A stretch of DNA of 55,612 nt from Arthrobacter sp. M2012083 (GTDB taxonomy: Bacteria > Actinomycetota > Actinomycetes > Actinomycetales > Micrococcaceae), in NCBI RefSeq assembly GCF_000281065.1, contig NZ_AKKK01000030.1:1-55612 (forward strand), given 5' to 3'. Positions within the stretch are counted from its first letter, which is position 1. The number at the start of each line of letters is the position of its first letter. This document shows positions 33,714-42,019 of this stretch, in pieces. The position numbers and the translations under genes are program-made. The notes under the pieces are model-generated. The model saw nothing but the letters and a program-made list of their open reading frames with translations. It had not been told where the DNA came from and ran no database searches.

Positions 33714-34436
33714 ATGTCCAGCGAAGTCGAGCATGTAACGCCCAAATACTACCTCCTGAAAACCGAGGTACTCGGGCTGATGGCCGGGCTCCAACCGGGC
33801 ACGCTGATTCCCACCGAGCGCGCCCTAGCCGAAAAGTACTCAACGTCCCGGACCACGGTCAGGCAGGCCATCAGCGAGCTAGTGGCGGAGGGGAAGTTGG
33901 GGCGCATCCAAGGCCACGGCACGTTCGTGGCGCCACCTAAGGTGACGCACGTCCGGCAGTTGACCTCCTTTTCCGATGACGCGCGGACCCAGGGCCTGCG
34001 ACCGGATTCCACACTGATTGCGCTCAACGTCCTTCGTTCTGATGCAGAGGCCGCCGCCCATCTGGAACTTGAGCCAGGCGACCCTGTGACCCGGCTGGAG
34101 CGCATCCGATTGATTGAGGGGGAGCCGTTGGCTCATGAGATCGCCTGGCTTCCGGGGAAGCTGCCGCGGTTCAAGTCCAACCTGGCCAAGGCGGGCTCGC
34201 TTTATGCCGTCCTAGCGGACGTCTATGGGGTCAAGGTGGCCGACGTTGAGGACACTGTGGAGACAGCCCTCGCAGGGCCGGAGGATGTCAGGCTGCTGGG
34301 AATCGAAATGGGAGCACCATTGCTGGTGGTCCACCGCTTGGCCCGTGATGCGGCCGGCGCGCCGGTGGAATGGACCCGCAGTGTATTTCGCGGCGACAGG
34401 TTCCGGTTTGTGTCGCGAGTGAAGTCAGGGAGCTAA
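33714..34436 (+). CDS. GntR-family regulator with UTRA sensor domain (HutC type)
   Basis: 240 residues. The N-terminal winged helix contains GLQPGTLIPTERALAEKYSTS and TVRQAISELVAEGKL (near 20-60), typical of GntR, with RIQGHGTFVA as the wing. The UTRA ligand domain spans about 85-235, with VTRLERIRLIEGEPLAHEIAWLP in its middle. HutC-type members respond to sugar phosphates or amino-acid derivatives. It is divergent from the BadF-type kinase, so sugar-phosphate control of that gene is likely. ATG 33714 is used because TAGGAT lies 7 bases upstream. It ends 7 bases from the PaaX-like gene on the other strand. Confidence 0.85.
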   Translation: MSSEVEHVTPKYYLLKTEVLGLMAGLQPGTLIPTERALAEKYSTSRTTVRQAISELVAEGKLGRIQGHGTFVAPPKVTHVRQLTSFSDDARTQGLRPDSTLIALNVLRSDAEAAAHLELEPGDPVTRLERIRLIEGEPLAHEIAWLPGKLPRFKSNLAKAGSLYAVLADVYGVKVADVEDTVETALAGPEDVRLLGIEMGAPLLVVHRLARDAAGAPVEWTRSVFRGDRFRFVSRVKSGS

Positions 34437-34443
34437 CCCGCCA

Positions 34444-35328
34444 TCAGGAAACCGAAGCCCGGGCAGTCTCCCGCAATATACCTCGCACAAACTCCGCACT
34501 TGGTTCCGCATAGGCTGCAACGATCCTGCCGAACAAGGCAGTGCCCTCTGCTCCGGGCCAGTCCGCAGGCAGGTAGGCCGACGGTAGGCCGGGGTCAAGG
34601 TAGGGGATGATCCGCCATCGGTCGATGCACTGGACATAGGTAGCAAACGCCTCGGGGGAGGGCTCCATGGCTTGACCGTCAGGCCGCGGAAGCTCGCCCT
34701 TGCCGGTCCCGTTGCCGTTGGCGTGATGAAGAATGAAGTCCCTATGCAGCTCGGAGACTGCCTCCAGGTCCCACCATTTGGCCGCAGCATCCCGAAGGCT
34801 TCCGCCCACCAGTGGTGTAGCCGTGACGAAGATTGTGGCCATGGCCCGGAGGTCAAGGTCGGCAAGAATTTCCTCCACTTCCATCCGAAGTGAATCAGGG
34901 CAAATCCACAGTCCGGCGGCCACCGTACCGCAGCCGATCCAGTGCAGCCTGCGCCGCAGCTGATGCCGCTTCTCGCGCTCCGTCTCGGGGATGGAGAAGG
35001 AGATCAGGCACCAGGGATCCGACGCTGACATGCTGCGCGGGTTGTAAATCCGCCGATCCCCGCGGGCCAACATGGTTGCAGCGCCTTCGGTGAGGGTGAA
35101 CCCGGGGACACCGTCACGGGTCTCCTGCAACACCACATCCTTTTTGCGGAGACGGCCTAGAGCCGTCCGTGTTACTGTCCCGGACGTGCCCAGGGCTTCC
35201 ATGAGGGTCACTATGTCCCTGGCCGACATCCACCCGCCGGCATCACGCAGGTACAGGCCGATGACGGTGCGCAGAAGCGACGTCGTACTCCCGGGGCGGG
35301 AGTCCATGTCGTCGAGGACGGCACTCAT
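34444..35328 (-). CDS. PaaX-family transcriptional regulator
   Basis: 294 residues. A winged-helix N terminus (SLLRTVIGLYLRDAGGWMS, then TVTRTALGRLRKKDVV near 45-65) is followed by the PaaX-type core (DPWCLISFSIPE near 120, then RLHWIGCGTVAAGLWICPD). PaaX represses phenylacetate genes through its CoA ester; relatives control other aromatic pathways. It is third in the kynA-kynU operon, with 7 bases after the kynU stop, so it probably controls tryptophan breakdown, perhaps sensing an aromatic acid or anthranilate-like CoA ester. That ligand is a guess. Start ATG 35328 has only a weak ribosome site and may rely on coupling. Confidence 0.8.
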   Translation of the reverse strand: MSAVLDDMDSRPGSTTSLLRTVIGLYLRDAGGWMSARDIVTLMEALGTSGTVTRTALGRLRKKDVVLQETRDGVPGFTLTEGAATMLARGDRRIYNPRSMSASDPWCLISFSIPETEREKRHQLRRRLHWIGCGTVAAGLWICPDSLRMEVEEILADLDLRAMATIFVTATPLVGGSLRDAAAKWWDLEAVSELHRDFILHHANGNGTGKGELPRPDGQAMEPSPEAFATYVQCIDRWRIIPYLDPGLPSAYLPADWPGAEGTALFGRIVAAYAEPSAEFVRGILRETARASVS

Positions 35329-35335
35329 GTCCGGC

Positions 35336-36574
35336 TCAGAGAAGTTCCGAGAGGACGTCGTGGATGGCTGCGACTCCCAGCTCAACCTCGGCGTAGCTTG
35401 TGCTCAACGGTGACAGCCCAATGCGTAGGCCATGAGGGGGGCGGAAGTCGGGGATGACACCCTTTTCCCACAGCCTTTTGGTGACATCGGCGAAGAGCGG
35501 GTGGTCCACCGTGATGTGCGAGCCACGTTCGGCGGGATTGCGGGGACTCACGATTTCCGCGCCAAGTGGTACCAGGAGTTCCTCGGAAAGCGAGATCGCG
35601 TATTCGGTCAGCTTGATCGACTTGTCACGGACGGCGTCCATTCCCACGGTGGCGATCAATTCCACCATGTCCTTAAGGGGCTGCATGGCCAACACCGGAG
35701 GCGTTCCCGTGATGAACCTGCGCATGCCCTGCGCAGGCTTGTAGGACTCCGTCATCCCGAACGGGTTGTCCGCACCCATCCAACCCCAGATGGGCTGCTG
35801 CAGCCGATCCTGCTGTGACGCATTAACGTAGGCGAAGGCCGGGGAGCCGGGTCCGCCGTTGAGGTACTTGTAGGTGCATCCGACGGCGAGGTCAACGCCC
35901 CATTCGTCCAGGTTCAGAGGAACGGAGCCAACGGAGTGGCATAGGTCCCACAGCATCAGGGCGCCGGCTTGGTGTACCTTGGCGGTGATTCCCTTGGCAT
36001 CGGCCAGGAATCCGGAGCGGTAGGCCACATGGCTGAGTACAACCACGGCGGTCCGCTCGCCAAGCAGCCCGTCCAGGTCCTCCGCCCGCACACCGCTGGC
36101 AGGGTTCGCGTCGATCCATTTGATGCTCGCCCCGCGCTCCTTGGCAATGCCCTCGATGATGAACCGGTCCGTTGGGAAGTTGTCGCGGTCGATGATGATT
36201 TCGTCGCGGCCTGGCTGAGCGTCGACCGCAGCACGGATCATCTTGTAGAGCATCACCGAGGTGGAGTCACCCACTGTGGTCTGTCCCGGAGCGGCCCCCA
36301 AGGCCACTTCGCCGATGCGGTCGCCGACGACGGTGGGCTCGTCCATCCATTGCTCATCCCAGCCACGGATGAGGCGGCTGCCCCAGGCGTCCTGAACGAA
36401 AGAAGCCAGATTCGCGGAAGTGACCTTGAGCGGGCGTCCGAGTGAGTTGCCGTCCAGATATGAGGCGAGCAGCTCGGCGTCGGGCGCGTAAAAAGCCTCA
36501 CGCTGGGCGGCGAGGGGATCAGCGGCGTCCAGCTCGGCCGATGTCGGCTTTTGGGTCTGCTGTGCTGTGGTCAT
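35336..36574 (-). CDS. kynU: Kynureninase
   Basis: 412-residue PLP enzyme that splits kynurenine to anthranilate and alanine. LASYLDGNSLGRPLK near residue 37 is the conserved start. The PLP-binding Lys is in CTYKYLNGGPGSPAF near 240, and LSHVAYRSGFLAD near 175 and DLCHSVGSVPL near 205 are the cofactor-holding strands. Length matches kynureninases (about 410). GGAGGAAC precedes ATG 36574, fixing the start. It follows kynA by 47 bases in the same operon, giving tryptophan to N-formylkynurenine, then (after formamidase, not seen here) kynurenine to anthranilate. Confidence 0.9.
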   Translation of the reverse strand: MTTAQQTQKPTSAELDAADPLAAQREAFYAPDAELLASYLDGNSLGRPLKVTSANLASFVQDAWGSRLIRGWDEQWMDEPTVVGDRIGEVALGAAPGQTTVGDSTSVMLYKMIRAAVDAQPGRDEIIIDRDNFPTDRFIIEGIAKERGASIKWIDANPASGVRAEDLDGLLGERTAVVVLSHVAYRSGFLADAKGITAKVHQAGALMLWDLCHSVGSVPLNLDEWGVDLAVGCTYKYLNGGPGSPAFAYVNASQQDRLQQPIWGWMGADNPFGMTESYKPAQGMRRFITGTPPVLAMQPLKDMVELIATVGMDAVRDKSIKLTEYAISLSEELLVPLGAEIVSPRNPAERGSHITVDHPLFADVTKRLWEKGVIPDFRPPHGLRIGLSPLSTSYAEVELGVAAIHDVLSELL

Positions 36575-36621
36575 TGTTCCTCCTGCGGAAGTCTTGGGCG
36601 GCAGTTGCCGGGGCGGCGTTG

Positions 36622-37491
36622 CTAGTTGCCGATTTCGGTTCGGACGGCGTACAGCTCGGGGAAGAACGTAAGGTCCAAGGCGCGCTTGAGGAAGTCCACG
36701 CCTGAGGATCCGCCGGTGCCCACCTTGAAGCCGATGGTGCGTTGGACCGTTCGAAGGTGGCGGAAACGCCACGCTTGGAAGTTGTCCTCAATGTCCACCA
36801 GGTCCTCGCAGGCTTCATAGAGGCCCCAGGGGGTATCGTCCGATTCGTAGATCTTCTGGAAGACGGGGACGAGATCTTTGCGGAACGTCCACGGTTCGCT
36901 CGTGTCCCGGTCGAGAATGTCGGCAGGGATGTCGTAACCGGCGCGCGCGAGAACCCTGAGGAAGGCGTCGTACAATGTGGGTTCCGCAAGGAGCTTGCCG
37001 AGCAGAGCGTGAGCCTCAGGTTCACTTTCGAAGACGCGCAGCATCCCACGATTCTTGTTGCCGAGCAGGAATTCAACGCCACGGTATTGGTAGGACTGGA
37101 AGCCGGACGAGCTCCCCAGGAAACCGCGGAACTGCGCGTACTCACGGGGTGTGAGCGTTCCAAGCACGGACCATTGCTCGGTCATGGTGCGTTGGATGGC
37201 CTTTACCCGGGCGATGCATTTGAGCGCCTTGCCGAGGTTGTCGGCATCGAAAAGCCGGCGGGCTTCCAGTAATTCGTGCAGGACCAGCTTCAGCCACAGC
37301 TCACTGGTCTGGTGCTGGATGATGAACAACAACTCATCGTGGTGTTCGGGTTCGCTGAGGGGGTGCTGCGAGCTGAGCAGGCGGTCAAGGTCCAGATATC
37401 CGCCGTACGACATTGCATGCCGGAAATCCGTACGGACAGTGTCCTCTATATCCCGGACGCTTTGGGCGGAGTGGACTGTGGGCTTTTCCAT
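36622..37491 (-). CDS. kynA: Tryptophan 2,3-dioxygenase
   Basis: 289-residue heme enzyme opening the indole ring of L-tryptophan to give N-formylkynurenine. SYGGYLDLDRLLSSQHP near residue 28 and HHDELLFIIQHQTSELWLKL near 50 carry the distal substrate and heme contacts; the heme-ligating His lies near 230 in FRHLRTVQRTIGFK. RGFLGSSSGFQSYQYRGVEFLLG near 123 is the family signature. Length is typical (about 280-290). A strong promoter directly abuts the ATG at 37491, so the transcript is probably leaderless. First gene of the kynA-kynU-paaX-like operon, divergent from a HAD-like gene. Confidence 0.9.
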   Translation of the reverse strand: MEKPTVHSAQSVRDIEDTVRTDFRHAMSYGGYLDLDRLLSSQHPLSEPEHHDELLFIIQHQTSELWLKLVLHELLEARRLFDADNLGKALKCIARVKAIQRTMTEQWSVLGTLTPREYAQFRGFLGSSSGFQSYQYRGVEFLLGNKNRGMLRVFESEPEAHALLGKLLAEPTLYDAFLRVLARAGYDIPADILDRDTSEPWTFRKDLVPVFQKIYESDDTPWGLYEACEDLVDIEDNFQAWRFRHLRTVQRTIGFKVGTGGSSGVDFLKRALDLTFFPELYAVRTEIGN

Positions 37492-37497
37492 ACACCG

Positions 37498-37525
37498 AGA
37501 TTATCACTTCCATGACGAACGTCAA
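37498..37525 (-). promoter_or_regulatory. Leaderless promoter of kynA
   Basis: On the minus strand -35 TTGACG (37520-37525), a 16-base spacer and -10 TAATCT (37498-37503) are followed by 6 bases and ATG 37491. It is the best -35/-10 pair among the leaderless candidates of this window. Confidence 0.65.
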
Positions 37526-37596
37526 GAGATTGATTTCCACTCATTTCGTGTTGTCCCGTAGGCTGATGCCCAACCATTGGGGAAGGGGGAGTGGCC

Positions 37597-38115
37597 ATGA
37601 ACTCCAGCCAAGGCGCCATCGTGCCGGTGTCCGTTTATCTGGATGTCGACGGCGTGGTGAACCCCTTCAGCCCCAGTGGAACCACTGACTGGGGTGGCGA
37701 ATGGACCATCGCAGATGCAGGAATTCTCGATGTCGCTTATGCGCCTGAAGTTGTTGCCGAACTCAACGACTTGGCGGAGCACCCCGCAGCCCGATTCGTG
37801 TGGCTTACTACGTGGGAACGCCTGGCCCCCGAGTTTTTGTGCCCTGCCATCGGCTTGAATGGGCAGGACTGGCCAGTGCTGTCCAGCCAAGGCTGGGACG
37901 AAGGTGCCGAATGGTGGAAATTGACGGCGCTCCAAAAGGATCTGGCCACCGCCGGTAGCGAGCGGTTCATCTGGCTTGACGACCAACTCAGCCAGGAGTC
38001 CGATGCCCGATCCTGGGCCGAATACAGGCAGGATCGTGTGCTCTGCATCTCACCGGATCCGCGGAAGGGTCTGTCCCGCGGCGACCTCGCGGCCGTACGG
38101 GCGTATTTGGGCTGA
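37597..38115 (+). CDS. HAD-like hydrolase-fold protein
   Basis: 172 residues. VYLDVDGVVNPF near residue 13 is a DxDGV-type HAD nucleophile motif. WLTTWERLAPEF near 68 corresponds to motif II (Thr), and FIWLDDQL near 126 to motif IV (Asp pair). The motif III Lys is less clear. The protein is a short member without a cap domain, probably a phosphatase or nucleotidase of unknown substrate. GGGGGAG precedes ATG 37597. TAGGCT at 37559-37564 may be its -10. It is divergent from kynA, with no clear functional link. Confidence 0.7.
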   Translation: MNSSQGAIVPVSVYLDVDGVVNPFSPSGTTDWGGEWTIADAGILDVAYAPEVVAELNDLAEHPAARFVWLTTWERLAPEFLCPAIGLNGQDWPVLSSQGWDEGAEWWKLTALQKDLATAGSERFIWLDDQLSQESDARSWAEYRQDRVLCISPDPRKGLSRGDLAAVRAYLG

Positions 38116-38296
38116 ACCGGAGCATCCGCACGTTTGTCCGCTCACCGGATGGCACGTAGGATTCTTAAGGTTTCAAGCCCGCCAGAGTGAATCCCGCAAG
38201 CCGAGTCAGTTGAACAATTGCTGAACTATGCTGTGGATGGCAGGTATGGGGAAGTGAAACTGCTGAACGTCGACGACTCTGCAGATTGGGCAACAG

Positions 38297-39502
38297 GTGG
38301 ATATCACCTTCATGGTCGCGCTGGTAATAGCGTTGGCCCTTTTCTTTGACTTCACCAACGGGTTTCACGACACTGCCAATGCGATGGCTACGCCTATCGC
38401 TACGGGGGCGATCAAGCCCAAGACGGCCGTCGCCCTGGCCGCCGTGCTCAACCTTGTAGGCGCGTTCCTCTCCACGGAAGTGGCAAAGACCATTTCCGGT
38501 GGACTGATCCGGGAAGGGTCGGAGGGCATCCACATCACCCCGGACATCATCTTTGCCGGTCTCATGGGGGCTGTTCTCTGGAACATGATTACCTGGCTCA
38601 AGGGCCTGCCGTCGAGTTCCTCGCACGCGCTGTTCGGCGGCCTCATCGGCGCAGCAGTTGTGGGCATCGGCTTCCATTCCATCAACTTCGAGACCGTGCT
38701 TCAGAAGGTGATCCTGCCCGCTATCTTCGCGCCACTCATCGCAGGCCTCGTGGCGTACATCTGTACCCGCCTCGCGTATGCGTTGACTTCGCGGCATGAT
38801 CCCGAAACCGGCGACAAGCTCACGCAGAAACGTGGCGGCTTCCGCACCGGACAGATTTTCACGTCAAGCTTGGTGGCCTTGGCGCACGGTACCAATGACG
38901 CCCAGAAGACCATGGGCATCATCACTTTGGTCCTCATCGCAGGAGGCACGCAGGCACCGGGCAGCGGTCCCCAGTTCTGGGTCATCGCCGCCTGCGCTTT
39001 CGCCATCGCGATCGGTACCTACGCTGGTGGCTGGCGCATCATCCGCACTATGGGCTCGGGCCTCACCGAAGTGAAGCCGGCTCAGGGTTTCTCCGCTGAA
39101 ACCAGCACCGCCTCGGCCATCCTGGCCTCATCTCACCTGGGCTTTGCCCTCTCCACTACACAGGTTGCCTCGGGCTCGGTCATCGGCTCAGGCCTCGGCC
39201 GCAAGGGTACATCCGTCCGCTGGGGCACCGCAGGAAAGATCGCCCTGGGATGGTTGTTTACCCTCCCGGCCTCGGCCATCGTCGGTGCGCTGACAGCTCT
39301 CCTGGTGAGCATCGGCGTCGTTGGCGTGGTCATTGCAGCAGTGGTCGGAACGGCCGCTGTCCTGTTCATGTTCGTGGTATCGCGTAGGTCGCATGTCGGC
39401 CACCACAACGCCGTCGAGGTTGAAGAAGCCGGCCACGCCGTGCGGTTCCGTAAGAAGAAGAAGTCACGAAAGACCACCACCAGCGAGGATGTGCAGCGAT
39501 GA
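38297..39502 (+). CDS. Pit-type inorganic phosphate transporter
   Basis: 401-residue low-affinity phosphate carrier of the PiT family (H+- or metal-phosphate-coupled), inner membrane. The duplicated signature is present: GFHDTANAMATPIATGA near residue 21 and ALAHGTNDAQKTMG near 196. About ten membrane helices surround a central hydrophilic loop, and the tail is basic (RKKKKSRKTT). GTG 38297 matches the family's start (MD-T-MV); ATG 38312 is possible. Its stop overlaps the start of the next small gene (ATGA). Confidence 0.9.
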   Translation: MDITFMVALVIALALFFDFTNGFHDTANAMATPIATGAIKPKTAVALAAVLNLVGAFLSTEVAKTISGGLIREGSEGIHITPDIIFAGLMGAVLWNMITWLKGLPSSSSHALFGGLIGAAVVGIGFHSINFETVLQKVILPAIFAPLIAGLVAYICTRLAYALTSRHDPETGDKLTQKRGGFRTGQIFTSSLVALAHGTNDAQKTMGIITLVLIAGGTQAPGSGPQFWVIAACAFAIAIGTYAGGWRIIRTMGSGLTEVKPAQGFSAETSTASAILASSHLGFALSTTQVASGSVIGSGLGRKGTSVRWGTAGKIALGWLFTLPASAIVGALTALLVSIGVVGVVIAAVVGTAAVLFMFVVSRRSHVGHHNAVEVEEAGHAVRFRKKKKSRKTTTSEDVQR

Positions 39503-39720
39503 AATGGTTGGAATTGCTGCAGGTGGCCGGAGTCACCCTCGTGGCCGCCGTTACTTTGGTCGTGCTCTATTCGTTGGGTGTTCGCCTCACGGCCATCGCC
39601 GGTGACGCCAGGCAGAAATCGCCCGCTTTGGTGCGTTCGCTTGCCTTTGTTTGCTTTGGTTTCTGCGCACTGGCAGTCCTGTTCGGCATCTATTTGATCG
39701 TGCCCTACTTCGCAAAGTAG
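39499..39720 (+). CDS. Small two-helix membrane protein coupled to the Pit carrier
   Basis: 73 residues with two membrane helices (about 5-29 and 48-70), joined by a short polar loop rich in Arg/Lys (RLTAIAGDARQKSP). It starts inside the stop of the phosphate carrier gene (ATGA overlap), so the two are translated together. I do not know a family name; similar small proteins sit next to pit genes in relatives as I recall. It could be a subunit or stabiliser of the carrier, by inference. Confidence 0.65.
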   Translation: MKWLELLQVAGVTLVAAVTLVVLYSLGVRLTAIAGDARQKSPALVRSLAFVCFGFCALAVLFGIYLIVPYFAK

Positions 39721-39816
39721 CTGCCTTTCTAGCCGTCAGGTCCGTTCGGGAGAATAATCGGCAGTGTAGTTATGCACATAGCTGCGTTGTTCTGATCCGG
39801 CAGATGTGAGGTTGTG

Positions 39817-40935
39817 ATGACGTGCCGAAACCGGGAGCATCTCATCGGACTGGCGCTGGTTCCGGTCCTGATGTTGGGTCTTTCGGCCTGCCTGCCTCCT
39901 GAGCAAGACGGTCTCCCTCCCGGCTCGAACTCGGCCTCACCATCGGTGGCCACTCCGTCGCAAGCCGGCACGGCTCAAGCCGACACGACACAAACGGCCC
40001 AGCCAGAGGGCACCCCGTCGTCGGACACACCTGCGGAAACCACTCCGTTACAGACCAGCTCTGCGGACGCTAAGACCGCGACACCGGAACCCACCGCGGT
40101 CGACCCCGCCGACGGTTCCAGAGCCACCGGGCAACCGCAGGAGACACCGGGACCCCAGGCGCCTTCCCGGGAACCCACAGTGGTGAGTTGGGTGCCCACC
40201 GGCCCCATCGGGCAGGATGATCCAGACCCGGGCCAACGGTATCTGCTCCTCCAACAGTTCCAGTGCGACGCGTTGGCCCAAAGCGTGGCAGGCGCAACAG
40301 ACGCGGCCGTCTGGCTGGCGGGTGCCGCCGTCTGCCGCGCCCTTAAGACCGGAAGCCAGGAGGATTGGCAGCGGGCGTCCGCCGCCGTCGCCACCACGCC
40401 AAGGATCCCGCAACGGCACTGCCTTGAGTTCAGGGTGGCTGCCACGTCAGCATCTGTGGTGGCGCAGTACCGAAGCAATCCCGCCGGTATCTTCAAAGCG
40501 GAGCCGTCACCCGGAGAAGCGTGCCCCCGGCAATTGCTCGGACTGACAGTGGTTGACGAGGACTTGCGGCCCGTCACCGGGCTGACCCGCGCCTCAGGTC
40601 CCGGGACAGGTGGCACCATTGTCCGCTTGGACGGTTACTACGTGCGGGTAGGAGAGATCCTCTTCGACGGTGTCCCCACAGTCCCGGACATCGTGGCAGG
40701 GGGAGGGGACTACCAGACGTTGTACTTGCGAATGCCCCCGGCAGACGGTAGGGACACCATCCGGATCTCCATCACGGACACGGTGGATGTCGCCGGAACG
40801 GTGACATTCTTCTACGATGATTCCGCCGTTGCCGGCAACACCCCGCATCCGCCGAAGAACGCTGTGACGCCACCGGAATCCAAGCATGACGGGGACGCAC
40901 CCGCTGTAAAGCCGAGCAAAGAGTCCGCCCAGTAG
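39817..40935 (+). CDS. Hypothetical lipoprotein with IPT/TIG-like C-terminal part
   Basis: 372 residues. Lipobox LGLSAC ends the signal peptide (Cys near residue 25), followed by a long Ser/Thr/Pro/Gln linker to about 120, so the protein is anchored on the outer face. The middle (about 140-235) has three Cys residues, and the segment ACPRQLLGLTVVD begins an Ig-like IPT/TIG-type region (GPGTGGTIVRLDGYYVRVG, near 266) that runs to about 340. The C-terminal tail is polar. The IPT match is a pattern call, moderately sure. It probably binds cell-wall polymers or extracellular ligands; unknown. ATG 39817 has GAGG upstream. Confidence 0.65.
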   Translation: MTCRNREHLIGLALVPVLMLGLSACLPPEQDGLPPGSNSASPSVATPSQAGTAQADTTQTAQPEGTPSSDTPAETTPLQTSSADAKTATPEPTAVDPADGSRATGQPQETPGPQAPSREPTVVSWVPTGPIGQDDPDPGQRYLLLQQFQCDALAQSVAGATDAAVWLAGAAVCRALKTGSQEDWQRASAAVATTPRIPQRHCLEFRVAATSASVVAQYRSNPAGIFKAEPSPGEACPRQLLGLTVVDEDLRPVTGLTRASGPGTGGTIVRLDGYYVRVGEILFDGVPTVPDIVAGGGDYQTLYLRMPPADGRDTIRISITDTVDVAGTVTFFYDDSAVAGNTPHPPKNAVTPPESKHDGDAPAVKPSKESAQ

Positions 40936-40950
40936 GGGAACCCCTGTCGA

Positions 40951-40979
40951 CTGACTGTTCCGGGATCATGTCTTAGTCT
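40951..40979 (+). promoter_or_regulatory. Leaderless promoter for the 40986 gene
   Basis: -35 CTGACT (40951-40956), 17-base spacer, -10 TAGTCT (40974-40979), then 6 bases (GAGGCC) and ATG 40986. Confidence 0.55.
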
Positions 40980-40985
40980 GAGGCC

Positions 40986-41525
40986 ATGTCGATTTTCCAG
41001 TACTACGTAGCTTCAACCATAGACGGCTTCATCGCCTCCCAGGACGACGACCTTGGATGGCTCCTGCAGTTCGACCAGGTGGACGGCGTGAACGAGAGCA
41101 TCGAGTCCTTCATGGCGGGCGTCGGCTGTATTGCCATGGGAGGCGATACCTATCGCTGGCTCATGGAGCACGAACCCGGCAAATGGCCGTATCCGGACAC
41201 ACCCTGCTGGGTGTTCACCCATCACGAATACTCCGCTCCGGCCGGTTCGGATATCACCTTTGTCAGGGGTGACGTCCGCGAGTTCGCCCCCGACCTGCTC
41301 AAGGACGCCGGGGACAAGAACGTCTGGCTGGTGGGCGGAGGCGACCTCGTGGCCCAATTCGCCGATGCCGGCCTGCTTCACGAGATGATCGTCACCATCA
41401 TTCCGGTGGTGCTGGGCGCAGGAAAGCGGTTGTTGCCGCTTAAGGGCCCGACGGCGCCACTTGAGTTGGTTTCGTCCAAGATCCTTGGTGGGGCCGCCGC
41501 CGAACTGCACTACCGGTTGCCGTGA
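40986..41525 (+). CDS. Dihydrofolate reductase-fold protein (RibD C-terminal family), second copy
   Basis: 179 residues, same family as the gene at 2658. IFQYYVASTIDGFIASQ is the first strand, MGGDTYRWLM near residue 51 and PCWVFTHHEY near 75 follow, and VWLVGGGDLVAQFADAGL near 114 is the nucleotide-binding turn. MIVTIIPVVLGAGKRLL near 135 is the usual late strand. Most likely an NADPH-linked reductase of unknown substrate. TAGTCT lies 6 bases before its ATG. It is tail-to-tail with the thioesterase gene. Confidence 0.8.
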   Translation: MSIFQYYVASTIDGFIASQDDDLGWLLQFDQVDGVNESIESFMAGVGCIAMGGDTYRWLMEHEPGKWPYPDTPCWVFTHHEYSAPAGSDITFVRGDVREFAPDLLKDAGDKNVWLVGGGDLVAQFADAGLLHEMIVTIIPVVLGAGKRLLPLKGPTAPLELVSSKILGGAAAELHYRLP

Positions 41526-41535
41526 TGCTTCAGGT

Positions 41536-42000
41536 TCAGTGACGGTTGTCCCGGATCATATTGGTGATCCGGGCAGTTGAGAGCCTGCGCCCTTTGTCAT
41601 CGGTGATAACGATCTCGTGGGTGGCCAAGGTCCCTCCGAGGTGAATGGCAGTGCACGTCCCTGTCACCACGCCGCTGGCAACGGAACGGTGGTGGGTTGC
41701 CCCCACCTCGATGCCCACCGCATGGCGACCCTTGCCGGCGTGCAGGGATGCGGCGAACGATCCCAAAGTCTCAGCCAGGACAACATGCGCGCCGCCGTGG
41801 AGGATTCCTGCCACCTGCGTGTTTCCTTCCACTGGCATGGTAGCCACCATTCGCTCGGCGCCCATTTCCGTGAACCGGATGCCCAGTTTCACCACCAGCG
41901 CGCCAACGCCGTGCGCTGAGAGCCAATCGTGGAACTCTTCGGGAACACCTGCCTCATTGAGCTCGTCGACAAACCGGTTCGGCGTGAAATTGTCCATCAT
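41536..42000 (-). CDS. PaaI-family thioesterase (hotdog fold)
   Basis: 154 residues. The hotdog-fold core has GILHGGAHVVLAETLGSFAA near residue 68 with the catalytic-type HGG and Glu/Asp on the long helix, then VGIEVGATHHRSVASGVVTGT near 94. It should hydrolyse acyl-CoA esters, often phenylacetyl- or hydroxybenzoyl-CoA type. ATG 42000 is used; another ATG follows directly. The start is only 19 bases from the divergent GTG of polA, so promoters overlap and each must lie partly in the other's coding end. Confidence 0.8.
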   Translation of the reverse strand: MMDNFTPNRFVDELNEAGVPEEFHDWLSAHGVGALVVKLGIRFTEMGAERMVATMPVEGNTQVAGILHGGAHVVLAETLGSFAASLHAGKGRHAVGIEVGATHHRSVASGVVTGTCTAIHLGGTLATHEIVITDDKGRRLSTARITNMIRDNRH

Positions 42001-42006
42001 GCCAAC

Positions 42007-42012
42007 TAGGCT
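42007..42012 (+). promoter_or_regulatory. Leaderless-type -10 (TAGGCT) for polA
   Basis: TAGGCT is followed by 7 bases and the GTG start at 42020, with no ribosome site between. Only 19 bases separate polA from the divergent thioesterase start. Confidence 0.5.
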
Positions 42013-42019
42013 GGCACCT

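Noticed and set aside
41645..42019. N-terminal extension of polA
   Set aside because: It reads through the divergent thioesterase gene and has no resemblance to PolA; a leaderless-type GTG at 42020 explains the start.
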